From assembly GCA_041392835.1 (NCBI GenBank), contig JAWKLF010000017.1, positions 1 through 62,601 on the forward strand: a DNA stretch of 62,601 bases, given 5' to 3'. Under the pieces are notes generated by a model. That model made no database searches. It was given only the letters and a program-made list of their open reading frames with translations, and was not told the origin of the DNA. This DNA comes from OLB11 sp041392835 (GTDB lineage Bacteria > Bacteroidota > Bacteroidia > Chitinophagales > Chitinophagaceae). Of this stretch, positions 40,736 to 50,467 are shown one piece after another; position 1 is the stretch's first letter, and each line of letters starts with the position of its first letter. The position numbers and the translations under genes are program-made.

Positions 40736-43378
40736 ATGCTCCGGCTTGGCGGGTGGTTCGGGTTACAGCTGTGCTTGCTTTTGCCCGGCCTGGCTTGGAG
40801 TCAGGCGCTTCCTCGATTCAAGATCCAGATTGAAGACACCGGCGCCTACAGCCTGGGCTACGCGGATCTGGCCGAGGCCGGACTTGAAAGCGAGACGCCC
40901 AGCGCCTCGATCGGAATGTCTTCTGGTGGCCATGACGTACCGATCTGGCTCGACGATGGTGGAGATGGCGTATTCGGCCCCGGCGACCGGATCGAGTTCC
41001 TCGGCGAAAGACTGCACGGCGAGTACTCCTATTCAAGCGAATACACGCGCTACAACATCTACTACCTGAATCTCGACCAGGCAAATCCGGCTCGCATGCG
41101 CGCCACCACGGCGTCACGATTTGCGCGCCCTCGCGCGGCCACCCTGCGCAACCGCGTACATCTCGAGCAGGACTCGCAGATCCTGCGACTTCCGCCGGAG
41201 AAGAACGGAGATCCCGAAGAGCTCTGGTATTGGGCGAAACTGACCCAGAACCAGCCGGAACCTTTCTCCCTGCCGCTGGAACTTGCCGACCGCGATCCTG
41301 CGGACGACGAAAAAGTGGATATCGTCGTCAGTTTCCGGGGCTGGTCGCGACCGCGCAATAAACCCGATAGCGACGCGTTCGACCATCAGGTCAAACTCTC
41401 GATCAATGGGCATCCGATCGGTGGCGCGCAATGGAATGGCATCGACCCATACAAGCTTGAGCTCAACGGGCTCGACCCGTCCCTTTTCGGCGCCGACGAA
41501 AACGTCCTGAGCATCGAAATTCCGAAGCGGCCGAGCAGTCAGCCGAAGCGGCCGTTGATCGATGTCATCATGCTGAATTGGGTTGAGTTCGAGTATTCCC
41601 GCGCACCGCGCGCAGGCAAGCGGCAATATCAGGTCCGCCTGCAGCTAGACCCGGAGCGACGACAACCCACTGCTCTGCGTTTCGAGCACGTCCCAGATCG
41701 GCAGCTGCGCTTGTACGGCGATGATGGCACGCGCTCGGTTGCCGAAACCCGAACATCGCGTTCGGGCGAGTCCTTCGAGCAGATGCCGATTGGCGACCAC
41801 GCAAAATCATTCGTTGTGGCGCGCGATGATCAACTGCGGAGCCCGGTTGCCATCAATATTGATACGCCATCAAGACTGGCGAGTCCCGATCAGCAGGCGG
41901 ACTACATCATCATTGCCCACCCAACACTGCTGGACGCGATTCAGCCGCTGGCAGCCATGCATCGCAAGCGCGGCTTGCGCGTGCTGGTAACAAGCATCGA
42001 CGATGTCTACGACGAATTCAGTGACGGCGTGGTGACTCCCCAGGCAATCCGCGATTTCATCAGTAACGCCCATGCCAACTGGCGCTCCCCAGCACCCCGC
42101 TTCGTGCTGCTGGTGGGCGATGCCAGCTGGGACGGAAAGAACGAAGACACCGCCGACAGCCAGTATGCCGACTGGACCTACCGTCCCGGCGAAATACAGC
42201 GCTTTGGGAAGAACGGCAGCACGCCATATGCCGAAAAATCGGAGCTGAACCGACGGGACCTGATTCCGACCTGGAACCATGCCACGTTCGAGGGGCATGC
42301 GGCGAGCGACAACTATTTCGTCACCGTGTCCGGTGATGACAATCTTCCCGACCTCGCCATCGGCCGCCTGCCCGTCGTCGAGCCAGAAGATGTGACCGCA
42401 ATCGTCGACAAGACCATCCGCTACATTGATCACCCGGAGGTAGGACCCTGGCGCAGCGAAGCCCTGCTGGTAACCAACGAGCAGCGCGGGTTTCAGCGGC
42501 AGAGCAACCGCCTGGCACTGCAGCTGGCCGATAGCGGAATTTCCGCCGAGAAGATCTACCCCTCGTCTAACGAGACCTCAAACGACCAGAACACGCGCAG
42601 GCTTGTGGATTCGTTCGACGAAGGCGAATTGATTGTTCATTTCCTCGGTCACGGAGGGCGATACATCTGGCGTACGGGACCACCCGACCTCGCCAAGAAC
42701 CATGATCTCTTCACCCTCGACGACCTCTCCGGCCTGGCTCCCTCCTCACGCCTGCCGATCGTCCTGAGCATGACCTGCTACTCAGCGCCTTTCGACCATC
42801 CGAGCGCCGACTCCATCGGTGAAAAGCTGATTCGCCTGGATCAGCGCGGCGCGATCGCCGTGATTGCCGCATCCTGGCGCAACAGTCCTTCGCCTGCCTG
42901 GGGCCGGGTGCTGGCCACCGAGCTACGGCAGCGAAACAGCACGATCGGTGAAGCTCTCATGCGGGCCAAGCATCAGATCCGCAGCACACAGTTCATTGAG
43001 ACCTACAACCTGCTCGGTGATCCTGCAGTGCCTGTCGCTCTGCCTGCCGCCGACCTGCATCTAACCGCCACGTCCGACGAGGCAACCGAACACAGACTGC
43101 ATGTGACTGGCGATACGACCCTGGAAGGATTCAAGGGAAGGGTCAGACTCAAGGTTGTATCCAGCGATGGCGACATTATTCGCCGTTTGGACCTTCAGAC
43201 TGATACGCCAACCTTTGCCATCGACATTGAGCTGAGCACCGAAGAGCGCGAACAGGCCGCACTCGTCACCGCCTATGCCTGGAACGAACAACAGGGTAGA
43301 GACGCCATGGGTTCGGCGGAACTGGAATCGGCTTATGATAATGGGAGCCAGGGGACCGGCGGTCAGAAAAGTCGCTAG
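40736..43378 (+). CDS. gingipain-like cysteine protease (peptidase family C25)
   Basis: An 880-residue secreted protease; MLRLGGWFGLQLCLLLPGLA is the signal peptide. A beta-rich N-terminal part (residues 25-370) precedes the C25 catalytic domain: DYIIIAHPTLLDAIQPLAAM begins it, then LLVGDASWDG, DNLPDLAIGRLPVVEP, VHFLGHGGRYIW with the catalytic His at 639, and VLSMTCYSAPFDHPSADSIG with the nucleophile Cys at 681. A short beta domain closes the protein. Gingipains usually belong to Bacteroidetes and leave by the type IX secretion system; no such genes are seen here. The next gene downstream converges with it. Confidence 0.82.
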   Translation: MLRLGGWFGLQLCLLLPGLAWSQALPRFKIQIEDTGAYSLGYADLAEAGLESETPSASIGMSSGGHDVPIWLDDGGDGVFGPGDRIEFLGERLHGEYSYSSEYTRYNIYYLNLDQANPARMRATTASRFARPRAATLRNRVHLEQDSQILRLPPEKNGDPEELWYWAKLTQNQPEPFSLPLELADRDPADDEKVDIVVSFRGWSRPRNKPDSDAFDHQVKLSINGHPIGGAQWNGIDPYKLELNGLDPSLFGADENVLSIEIPKRPSSQPKRPLIDVIMLNWVEFEYSRAPRAGKRQYQVRLQLDPERRQPTALRFEHVPDRQLRLYGDDGTRSVAETRTSRSGESFEQMPIGDHAKSFVVARDDQLRSPVAINIDTPSRLASPDQQADYIIIAHPTLLDAIQPLAAMHRKRGLRVLVTSIDDVYDEFSDGVVTPQAIRDFISNAHANWRSPAPRFVLLVGDASWDGKNEDTADSQYADWTYRPGEIQRFGKNGSTPYAEKSELNRRDLIPTWNHATFEGHAASDNYFVTVSGDDNLPDLAIGRLPVVEPEDVTAIVDKTIRYIDHPEVGPWRSEALLVTNEQRGFQRQSNRLALQLADSGISAEKIYPSSNETSNDQNTRRLVDSFDEGELIVHFLGHGGRYIWRTGPPDLAKNHDLFTLDDLSGLAPSSRLPIVLSMTCYSAPFDHPSADSIGEKLIRLDQRGAIAVIAASWRNSPSPAWGRVLATELRQRNSTIGEALMRAKHQIRSTQFIETYNLLGDPAVPVALPAADLHLTATSDEATEHRLHVTGDTTLEGFKGRVRLKVVSSDGDIIRRLDLQTDTPTFAIDIELSTEEREQAALVTAYAWNEQQGRDAMGSAELESAYDNGSQGTGGQKSR

Positions 43379-43507
43379 TAGACCGCGTCGAGAGCATCGT
43401 GATCCATCGGGCCGCGATCAGCCGATCTTCGGCATCCGCCCGGGTCTAGGCCTTAGGCCGGTGATTCCCTGAGAAGTTGCATCAACTGCCTAAGTCGCTT
43501 TCAAGCC

Positions 43508-45061
43508 TCATTCTACCAGCCTGTCGAATGATGTTTGGATCTGAGCCGATGTCACGCAGGCGTTTCCAGCTGCTCGACCCAATATTTCGTCTACCAGAAG
43601 GTCCATGTCCGAGGGACGCTCGTTCCCGGGAGTTTCCTCCGGCCTGAGCCGGCGGGACTGGCTCCCGGCCTCAGCGGTACCTGCGGGTCCGACCAGATTT
43701 CCCGAAAGACGCTCGCCATCTTTGCTGGCAAGACAGGATTCGACTACCGAACGATGGAAAATCTCGGATGGCGAGGGCTGAGGCAGGTCCAAGTTGTCCA
43801 AATCACGGACGATCTCCGAAAACTCCGTCGTTTCGTTGGCTTCGGGATTACCACAGCCGCCGGCGACACAAGCAAGCCAGCCGTGCTCCTGCATGGTCAG
43901 CACCTGCCGCGCAAGGTGCTGTCGCGGGATCGCCTCTCCTGCCTCCACGAACATCACGTATTCAGTCGTAATCGCGCCCATCACTCTCTTCACAACGGAG
44001 CGAGGTGATTCCGCGGCAGGGACACCGAGCCTGCGCATGATGCCCCGTTCATTTGGGGGGTGGATGCCCGATTGGATGGGGTACTCGGAAGATTGGTAAA
44101 CAAGCAGTACTTCAACTCGAATCCGTGCCTCGGCGGCTATCACTTCGAAGGCATCTGTGCTGGTCGAATCCCGCTCCAATCCCAGCACCACGATCGAAAG
44201 AGATGTCTCCTCCAGCAACGAGTCCGCCCTTTCCACAGCCCACTGTGCGGCAGCGGGACAAGCCGCGCGCTCTGCAAAGAAGTTCGCCATCTCCCGGAAG
44301 AAGCGGTAACGACTACCAGAGATCTCCACCTGTTTTTCAGGAGGGGTGGCTGCGGCAATTCGCGGCCAAAGTGCTTCGCTTTCTTCCGTCAACGACGCGG
44401 TTCGCGTGGTTTGCTCATCATGAAGCCGATAGGAAACCAGCCTCAGGGGCACGTGCAGGAAGTAGACTGTTTCCAGCAAACGAAGCCAGTAATCATAGTC
44501 CTGGGTAATTCGCTGGCTCTCATCAAAGCGGCCATAACGGTCGATGAGATGGCGCGGAATCAACAGGCCGCAGCCATTCATGTGGCCCCGTAGCAGGGAT
44601 CGCCACCCGAGGCCATCCCGTCCACTATGCATGAGAGCATCATCCAGCCTGACACCATAGCGCTTTGGCCTGTCCGCGGAGAACACCTCGTAGTCACAAA
44701 ACACGACGACGTCGTCACCGCCCCACTGTTCGGCAACGGATACCTGCAGCTCGGTCTTGAGTGGGTGGAACACATCGTCATGGCTGAGCCAGGAAAAATA
44801 TTTGCCTCGCATTTTCGAAATGCCGACGTTCAACGCGCTGGATACACCACCGTTCGACTTTTCAAAGTAGCGGATATGTTGGTCGTATCCCCTGGCGATG
44901 GCCGCCGTCCTGCCATCGTCACTGGAGCCATCGTTGACGACGATGATCTCGCACGCCGGATACGTCTGCGCAAGGGCGCTCTCGATCGCCTCCGCAAGGA
45001 AGTTGGCGCCGTTGTAGACCGGGATAATGACGCTGACAAGCGGATTGGCCTGGCCTGTCAT
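43508..45061 (-). CDS. tandem family-2 glycosyltransferase
   Basis: A 517-residue protein with an N-terminal GT-A domain (VSVIIPVYNGANFLAEAIES, EIIVVNDGSSDDG) including the acidic LSHDD motif. A second, weaker GT2-like region follows (LSIVVLGLERDSTSTDAFEV). It should add a sugar from a nucleotide donor in the cytoplasm. ATG 45061 is chosen because AAGGTGGG lies about ten bases upstream. The protein at 54808-56499 is a close paralogue (same HIRYFEK-NGGVSSALN core, same LLRGHMNG and DYDFWLRLL-like motifs). The pair brackets the sugar-nucleotide and sulfotransferase genes. Confidence 0.82.
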   Translation of the reverse strand: MTGQANPLVSVIIPVYNGANFLAEAIESALAQTYPACEIIVVNDGSSDDGRTAAIARGYDQHIRYFEKSNGGVSSALNVGISKMRGKYFSWLSHDDVFHPLKTELQVSVAEQWGGDDVVVFCDYEVFSADRPKRYGVRLDDALMHSGRDGLGWRSLLRGHMNGCGLLIPRHLIDRYGRFDESQRITQDYDYWLRLLETVYFLHVPLRLVSYRLHDEQTTRTASLTEESEALWPRIAAATPPEKQVEISGSRYRFFREMANFFAERAACPAAAQWAVERADSLLEETSLSIVVLGLERDSTSTDAFEVIAAEARIRVEVLLVYQSSEYPIQSGIHPPNERGIMRRLGVPAAESPRSVVKRVMGAITTEYVMFVEAGEAIPRQHLARQVLTMQEHGWLACVAGGCGNPEANETTEFSEIVRDLDNLDLPQPSPSEIFHRSVVESCLASKDGERLSGNLVGPAGTAEAGSQSRRLRPEETPGNERPSDMDLLVDEILGRAAGNACVTSAQIQTSFDRLVE

Positions 45062-45486
45062 GAGAACCCACCTTCTTCCGAAACGGACAGTTGGCCACAA
45101 CTCGATCCTCTCGACCAATGTGGCATGACGAGGGAATCATAATGCAACAGCACATGGGCAACGGCAGCAATGCTGCAATGCTGCAATCGGCGTCATTACG
45201 CTGGCGCAACCGATGTCTGGCGTGTGACGATGATCGCTATTCCGAACCGTTCACGTTGTTCATCGTGTTGACCAACGCTGCCAGCGTTTCCTCTCGCAGG
45301 CTCTGTGATCCCGGAGCGTGTCTGATCCAGTTCTGGGGCTGAACATTCATGCGAAGTACCGCGCTGGTTGCGTCTCGGGGCATCCAGCGCACGAATAGTA
45401 GTGGGCGCTGCTTACAAGGACCGGGTTCTCCCGGGAGACCCGTCATGGATCAAGATGGCGATCGTTGACCAATCAAAGCTCTCGAC
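45062..45486. other. 425-base divergent intergenic region
   Basis: It separates the two glycosyltransferase units and should hold both promoters. A near-perfect palindrome, GGGTTCTCCCGGGAGACCC, lies at about 45423-45441 and could be an operator or a terminator stem. A short tandem TGCTGCAATGCTGCAATC occurs near 45170. No gene is supported. Confidence 0.4.
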
Positions 45487-45945
45487 ATGATCTCTACGGC
45501 ACCCACCGAACCCAAGCCCGTTCTCGCCATCGATGCCACGGAATCGGTTGTCGGGAGAGCGCTTCTGGCCATATCTTCCCTGTACTTCGCGGAAAGCTGG
45601 TTGCACGGTGTACAGCTACGTTTTACGGGAGCCCCTGATGCCAATGTCCAGATCGCCATCGGTGCCCTGCGGTCTGACCTTGGGGTAGAAGCAGCCTTCC
45701 ATGCCGATGTCGACAGTGCCTTGGCAAATGCCGACCTGTTTGCAGCGATTGCATTCCAAAATGCCGCCCACCTTCCTCTGAAAGCCGTCCATTGGTACCG
45801 CATGAAAGCGGTCATCGCGATTCAGTATCCTGACCCCGAGTGGGCGGATCTGGTTGCCGGACAGGATCCGGTTCTTGCGTTTGATCCGAGACGATTCGCT
45901 CAGTGTCTTGAAGCCACCCTGGCACAGAGAACGGGGCACAAATGA
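45487..45945 (+). CDS. hypothetical protein coupled to a glycosyltransferase
   Basis: A 152-residue acidic protein (MISTAPTEPKPVLAIDATES). It ends inside the start of the family-4 glycosyltransferase gene (ATGA at 45942-45945), so the two are translationally coupled. The pattern of short strands and helices (LRFTGAPDANVQIAIGALRS, WYRMKAVIAIQYPDPEW) is loosely like one half of a GT-B fold, but I see no sugar-nucleotide motif. It may be an accessory subunit or a diverged glycosyltransferase fragment. Length and coupling support a real gene; the function does not follow. Confidence 0.6.
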   Translation: MISTAPTEPKPVLAIDATESVVGRALLAISSLYFAESWLHGVQLRFTGAPDANVQIAIGALRSDLGVEAAFHADVDSALANADLFAAIAFQNAAHLPLKAVHWYRMKAVIAIQYPDPEWADLVAGQDPVLAFDPRRFAQCLEATLAQRTGHK

Positions 45946-47189
45946 CCGTCTTCGAGACAACAGGCTCCGAAACCCGAACGGTCCTGGTGGTGGCCATGGC
46001 AAGCAGCGTTCACACGGCAAACTGGCTCAACTGCGTCAGGGTTCCGGGACTGCGTTTTGTTCTGTTTCCCGTCTATGAGAGTCCGGTGAGTTCCGTGCTT
46101 GCTGACTGGCAGGAGGTAAGCAGTGCGGTCGAGCTTGATGCACTGGCCAGGCACGAGGTGGGCGTCTTTCGATGTGGCTCCATCGCCGACACCGACATTC
46201 AGCATTCGAATGACGCCATTGGCTACGCGACATGGCTGCCTCCGTTCATGCCTCCGGAAACTGTATTCAGACAGCCACTACAACTGGCGACTGCGATAAG
46301 ACTGCTGAAGCCTGATCTGGTCCATTCGATGGAAATCCAGATGGCAGGCTATCTTTGTCTTGGTACACGACGCCTGCTTGGCGAAGAATTCCCTCGATGG
46401 CTCTTGTCGAACTGGGGTAGCGATATCTATCTGTATCGAAAGATGGACGAACATCGACACCGGCTCGCCGAGGTGGCTTCAACCATTGATGTCTACCAGT
46501 CCGAATGTCGTCGCGACATCGCATTGGTCCGCGAGCTTGGCTTCATGGGGGAGTGCCTGGCGCCGATACCGGCCTCTGGCGGTATGCGCTTCAATACTCT
46601 TCCGCGACTCGATGATCTGCCGACAACGTCGACACGCCGAGAGATCCTGATCAAGGGCTACCACGGCTGGTCAGGTCGTTCATTCCATGTTCTTGCCGCA
46701 CTTCAACTCGCCGCCCCCTCACTGCGCGGCTATCAGATCAGGATCAGCCTGGCCGGTTCCGCAGCACACCGGTCAGCGGCCGCGGCGCTAGCCGACGCGA
46801 CGGGGCTGGATGTCAGGTGCTACCGTCACCTGCCCCACAAGGAGGCCTTGGACATGTTGGGTCGGGCCCGGGTCATGATCGGCGCCGGTATTTCCGATGG
46901 CATTTCCACCACCTTGCTGGAATCCATGGCCATGGGCTGCTTCCCGATCCAGTCCAACACGTCCTGCTGCGATGAGTGGTTCGAGGATGGCGTCGGTGGT
47001 TTCCGCTTCTCACCCCACGACGTGGCCCAGCTTGCCGCGCTGATCACGTGCGCCATGTCGGACGACGGGCTCGTGGACGCTGCGGCCAGGCGCAATCGCG
47101 CCGTGGTCGAGGAGCGTTGGAACGCCGAGGTCAATGGCGCGGCGATGGTGGCAAATTACCGTTCTCTCATCGGCGTGGAGCCGGCGTGA
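45942..47189 (+). CDS. family-4 glycosyltransferase (GT-B fold)
   Basis: A 415-residue GT-B protein. The C-terminal half has the donor-binding pattern ISDGISTTLLESMAMGCFPI, with the Glu that contacts the nucleotide sugar, preceded by HLPHKEALDMLGRARVMIGA. The N-terminal half includes LLKPDLVHSMEIQMAGYLCL and LLSNWGSDIYLY, as in capsule and O-antigen enzymes of this family. It transfers a sugar with retention of configuration to a growing lipid-linked or protein-linked glycan in the cytoplasm. It is coupled to the small gene before it and converges with fnlA. Confidence 0.82.
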   Translation: MTVFETTGSETRTVLVVAMASSVHTANWLNCVRVPGLRFVLFPVYESPVSSVLADWQEVSSAVELDALARHEVGVFRCGSIADTDIQHSNDAIGYATWLPPFMPPETVFRQPLQLATAIRLLKPDLVHSMEIQMAGYLCLGTRRLLGEEFPRWLLSNWGSDIYLYRKMDEHRHRLAEVASTIDVYQSECRRDIALVRELGFMGECLAPIPASGGMRFNTLPRLDDLPTTSTRREILIKGYHGWSGRSFHVLAALQLAAPSLRGYQIRISLAGSAAHRSAAAALADATGLDVRCYRHLPHKEALDMLGRARVMIGAGISDGISTTLLESMAMGCFPIQSNTSCCDEWFEDGVGGFRFSPHDVAQLAALITCAMSDDGLVDAAARRNRAVVEERWNAEVNGAAMVANYRSLIGVEPA

Positions 47190-47211
47190 TCCTCCGCCGG
47201 ACGGCACCGGG

Positions 47212-48285
47212 TCAACGCAGCAACTCCACTGAAGCGTCGATGCCTGTCCGGTCGGCTGTCAGGCCGTGCAGGCGCAACAGCTCGAAAACCTCGTCGTAGG
47301 ACATCAGGTCCTGGCTTGATGAATAGGATGGCTCCTGTATGCCGAGTGGCACCCCGCCAGCTCGTAACTCGGGCAATAGCGGCGCAATGACATAGTAGCC
47401 GTGAACGATTCGGGTGCGGGCTGCCTCCTCCTCGGTTACCAGAACTTCGTGCAGCTTCTCGCCAGGGCGAATGCCAATCGTGCGGATCTCGATGTGCAGG
47501 TCGCCAACCAGCGCCCGAGCGATGTCCATGACCCGTGCCGACCGGATCCGCGGCACGAAAATCTCGCCCGGCGCCGCGCCATCGATGGCAGCAAAGATGC
47601 AGTCGACAGCCTGATCCAGGCTGAGGACAAACCGGGTCATTGCATCGTCGGTGATGGTGACAGGGCCACCCTTGCTGATCTGCTCGAGGAACAGGGGGAT
47701 AACCGAGCCCCGGGAGGCCAGCACGTTGCCGTAACGGACCAGAGCGAAGCGGGTATCGGGAAGCTCCAGATTGGCCCGCGTAAATACCCGCTCCTGCAAG
47801 GCTTTGGTCATGCCCATGACGTTTACCGGGCTTGCTGCCTTGTCCGTGGATATTCCGATGACCGTTTCCACGGGCAGCCGGAATTCGCGAATCGCGCGGA
47901 CGATGTTCTCGGCACCGAGAACATTGGTCTGGACCGCCTCTACGGGGAAGTACTCGCAAGTAGGGACTTGCTTCAGGGCGGCGGTATGGAGAACGACATC
48001 GATGCCGCGGAGCGCAGCAGCGACGGAATGAAGGTCCCGGACATCGCCGATCCGGAATTCGATCAGGGAATCGAAGTTCTCATACAGGACTTCATGGGTC
48101 GGGCTTGACCGGTCCAGATACTCGGCCCGCAGTGAGTACTGCTTGGACTCGTCGCGGGAGAACACAACAATTCTTGCGGGTCGCCCGGCTTCACCAGCCA
48201 GCAATCGGCGCAGCAGCACCTTGCTGAGAGAACCCGTGCCCCCGGTGATGAGGATCTTCTTGTTCTCCAGATTCAGAAGCTTCAC
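47212..48285 (-). CDS. fnlA: UDP-N-acetylglucosamine 4,6-dehydratase/5-epimerase
   Basis: A 357-residue extended SDR (FnlA/WbjB/CapE type), the first enzyme toward UDP-N-acetyl-L-fucosamine. Visible are the NAD motif KKILITGGTGSLSKVLLRRL, the signature ISTDKAASPVNVMGMTKALQ, where STDKA replaces the usual catalytic motif of ordinary SDRs, VRYGNVLASRGSVIPLF, and IRPGEKLHEVLVTEEEA near the end. The GTG start at 48285 has GGAGAC upstream and overlaps the fnlB stop by four bases (GTGA). It is the last gene of the set but acts first in the pathway. Confidence 0.85.
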   Translation of the reverse strand: MKLLNLENKKILITGGTGSLSKVLLRRLLAGEAGRPARIVVFSRDESKQYSLRAEYLDRSSPTHEVLYENFDSLIEFRIGDVRDLHSVAAALRGIDVVLHTAALKQVPTCEYFPVEAVQTNVLGAENIVRAIREFRLPVETVIGISTDKAASPVNVMGMTKALQERVFTRANLELPDTRFALVRYGNVLASRGSVIPLFLEQISKGGPVTITDDAMTRFVLSLDQAVDCIFAAIDGAAPGEIFVPRIRSARVMDIARALVGDLHIEIRTIGIRPGEKLHEVLVTEEEAARTRIVHGYYVIAPLLPELRAGGVPLGIQEPSYSSSQDLMSYDEVFELLRLHGLTADRTGIDASVELLR

Positions 48286-49268
48286 GTAGCAGTCTCCGGA
48301 TGGTCGCGCTGGCTGCCTGGTCCATAGCATCGCGCATGCCTATGGAAGTCCTGGTACATCTCATCAACCATGACGGGCCAAGCCTCGGCCCGCCAACCAA
48401 CCTCGCCCAGCAGCTTCGATGCGTCAAGGCTACGGTCACAGCGTACCTGTTCGTTGCGCGACAGCTGGATGCCCAGTTGATAGCGATCATTGATGGCCGA
48501 CAGCAGGTCGAACTTGCTGATTCTTTCCGATGCCACATGCCTCAGTCCTGACAGATCGCGATGATGATCCACGATCTCGTTGACAAGGCGTGCGATGGCC
48601 AGCGTCGTCAGACCGCTGAAGAAGACCTGACTGAAGCCCTCTGCCTGTTGCCCTTTGCGTGAACGGAACCATTCCAGAAGGCCGAACTGACCTCGCAATT
48701 CATGGCCAATTATGGAAGAACGCAGCACCAGGCAGTTGTCGAGCTCCGGTTCGCCCAGGAGCTTGGAGCGACCATAAAGGTCAGTCGCATCTCCCGCCTG
48801 CAGCTCGGAATACATGCCTTTCCGTCCCGAGAAAACGCAATCCGTACTGAAGTGAATCAGGCGCATCCCTCGCCTCCGCGTCAGCAAGGCGAGGCGACGG
48901 GGAAACAGCGCATTGGTTTCAATGACCTCAATGGGGTCCATCGCTGCCGGCTGCTGCTTCACGATGCCGGCGCAGTTGAGCACGATGTCTGGCGCGGCCC
49001 TGTCAATGGCCCGTTCGAGTTGCGCAGGGTCACGGACATCAAGTCCGGTGATCTGCTCACAGTTTGGAGCGATGGTCGCGATGGCTGAAGAAGGCTCCGG
49101 ACGGCGGAGACATGCGACAACGGAATGCGCGCCACTCATTTCCTGGACCAGTTTGTGGCCAAGCATCCCGGTTGCTCCGAGTACCATCAGTCGCTTTGGA
49201 ACCTGGGTGGCAGGCACATCGCGATCTGACGACGATCTTTCGGGCACGCTCAATCCTGACGCTGTCAT
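48282..49268 (-). CDS. fnlB: UDP-sugar C3-epimerase/C4-reductase, FnlB/WbjC type
   Basis: A protein of about 328 residues of the RmlD-like SDR group. LMVLGATGMLGHKLVQEMSG is the NAD(P)-binding start, CAGIVKQQPAAMDP and HFSTDCVFSGRKGMYSE match WbjC/CapF, and DLYGRSKLLGE holds the YxxxK pair. In the L-FucNAc pathway this enzyme epimerises C3 and reduces C4 of the FnlA product. The ATG at 49268 overlaps the fnlC stop (ATGA), leaving about 27 residues before the Rossmann fold, longer than usual; a start at ATG 49187 is possible. Confidence 0.82.
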   Translation of the reverse strand: MTASGLSVPERSSSDRDVPATQVPKRLMVLGATGMLGHKLVQEMSGAHSVVACLRRPEPSSAIATIAPNCEQITGLDVRDPAQLERAIDRAAPDIVLNCAGIVKQQPAAMDPIEVIETNALFPRRLALLTRRRGMRLIHFSTDCVFSGRKGMYSELQAGDATDLYGRSKLLGEPELDNCLVLRSSIIGHELRGQFGLLEWFRSRKGQQAEGFSQVFFSGLTTLAIARLVNEIVDHHRDLSGLRHVASERISKFDLLSAINDRYQLGIQLSRNEQVRCDRSLDASKLLGEVGWRAEAWPVMVDEMYQDFHRHARCYGPGSQRDHPETAT

Positions 49269-50410
49269 GGAGACCTGCCCGACGACCATTCATTGAGCCC
49301 TTGCCATCGACGCGCAAGGCCGGTCAGTCCAAGCACCAGTCGAAGCACGCGCTCAGACGTGTTGCGGATTTCGTATTCAGCCGGCGGCAGCGGCGCAGGC
49401 TCACCCCGTTCCTGGAGCCTGGCGACGTGCTCTACGCAATCCAGCAACGCTCCGCTTTCCACGCCGCAGATCACCACGTTGCCGCCCTCAAGAGCTTCGG
49501 GGCGTTCCATCGAATTTCGCATGGTGACAGCAGCGAACCCGAGCATCGAGGCTTCCTCACTGATGGTTCCGGAATCCGATATGACGCAACGTGAATGCTG
49601 TTGCAGGGCCACGTAGTCGAAGAAACCGAATGGCTTCATGAACCGCAACCACTGCGACGACGAGGGCGTGTTCGCCTGCGCCAGCCTTTCGCGGGTTCGC
49701 GGATGCGTACTCACGATGACGGGAAGCCCCGTCTTCTCCGCCAGCGCCTCCAGCGAAGACACGACCGCGGTGAGTGGTTGCTCGTAGTCAACGGTTTCCT
49801 GTCGGTGGAATGACGCTACATAGTATTGACCTCGCTCCAGACCCAGCGTGTCGAGTATCCGGCTTGACTGGATCTGCGGCTCGTAGCGGGTCAGCAGTTC
49901 CCGCATCGGCGAGCCGATGAGCAGCACACGTCTCGCTGGAAGCCCCTCCTGCAGCAGGTTGCGGCGAGCGTGTTCGGTGTAACAGAGGTTGAAGTCCGCC
50001 GTATGGTCGATGATCCGCCGATTGACCTCCTCCGGAACATTGAGGTCGAAAGAGCGATTGCCGGCTTCGAGATGGAAAACCGGAATGCCATTCTTCCTCG
50101 CGGAAATTGCCGAGAAGCAGGAATCGGTGTCGCCCAGCAGCACGACCGCATCCGGGCGGTGCTCAACGAACAGCGTGTCCGTTGCCGCAATGACGTTGGC
50201 GATGGTTTGGGCCGAGCGGCCACCAGCCGCCTCGAGAAAGTGGTCCGGGCGTCGGATCCCCAAATCGTCGAAGAAGACCTGGCTGAGCTCATAGTCATAG
50301 TTCTGCCCGGTGTGGACCAAGCGATGTTCCACCACTGCATCGAGCGACTGGATGATGCATGCCTGGCGAATCCACTCCGGCCGGGTCCCGGCGATTGTCA
50401 TGACCTTCAT
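49265..50410 (-). CDS. fnlC: UDP-N-acetylglucosamine 2-epimerase-type enzyme, FnlC/WbjD
   Basis: A 381-residue GT-B-like epimerase. MKVMTIAGTRPEWIRQACII is the start, LVHTGQNYDYELSQVFFDDL and VLLGDTDSCFSAISARKNGI follow, then SFHRQETVDYEQPLTAVVSS and VISDSGTISEEASMLGFAAV. This is the C2 epimerase that yields UDP-L-FucNAc. AAGGAG lies nine bases before ATG 50410. It is the first of the three fnl genes, all joined by four-base overlaps, and follows a sulfotransferase gene on the same strand after 57 bases. Confidence 0.85.
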   Translation of the reverse strand: MKVMTIAGTRPEWIRQACIIQSLDAVVEHRLVHTGQNYDYELSQVFFDDLGIRRPDHFLEAAGGRSAQTIANVIAATDTLFVEHRPDAVVLLGDTDSCFSAISARKNGIPVFHLEAGNRSFDLNVPEEVNRRIIDHTADFNLCYTEHARRNLLQEGLPARRVLLIGSPMRELLTRYEPQIQSSRILDTLGLERGQYYVASFHRQETVDYEQPLTAVVSSLEALAEKTGLPVIVSTHPRTRERLAQANTPSSSQWLRFMKPFGFFDYVALQQHSRCVISDSGTISEEASMLGFAAVTMRNSMERPEALEGGNVVICGVESGALLDCVEHVARLQERGEPAPLPPAEYEIRNTSERVLRLVLGLTGLARRWQGLNEWSSGRSP

Positions 50411-50467
50411 GATTGGCAAATCTCCTTCGGAGTCGGCTTGCTGCAATCAGCCCGAAGCCCGTGATCC

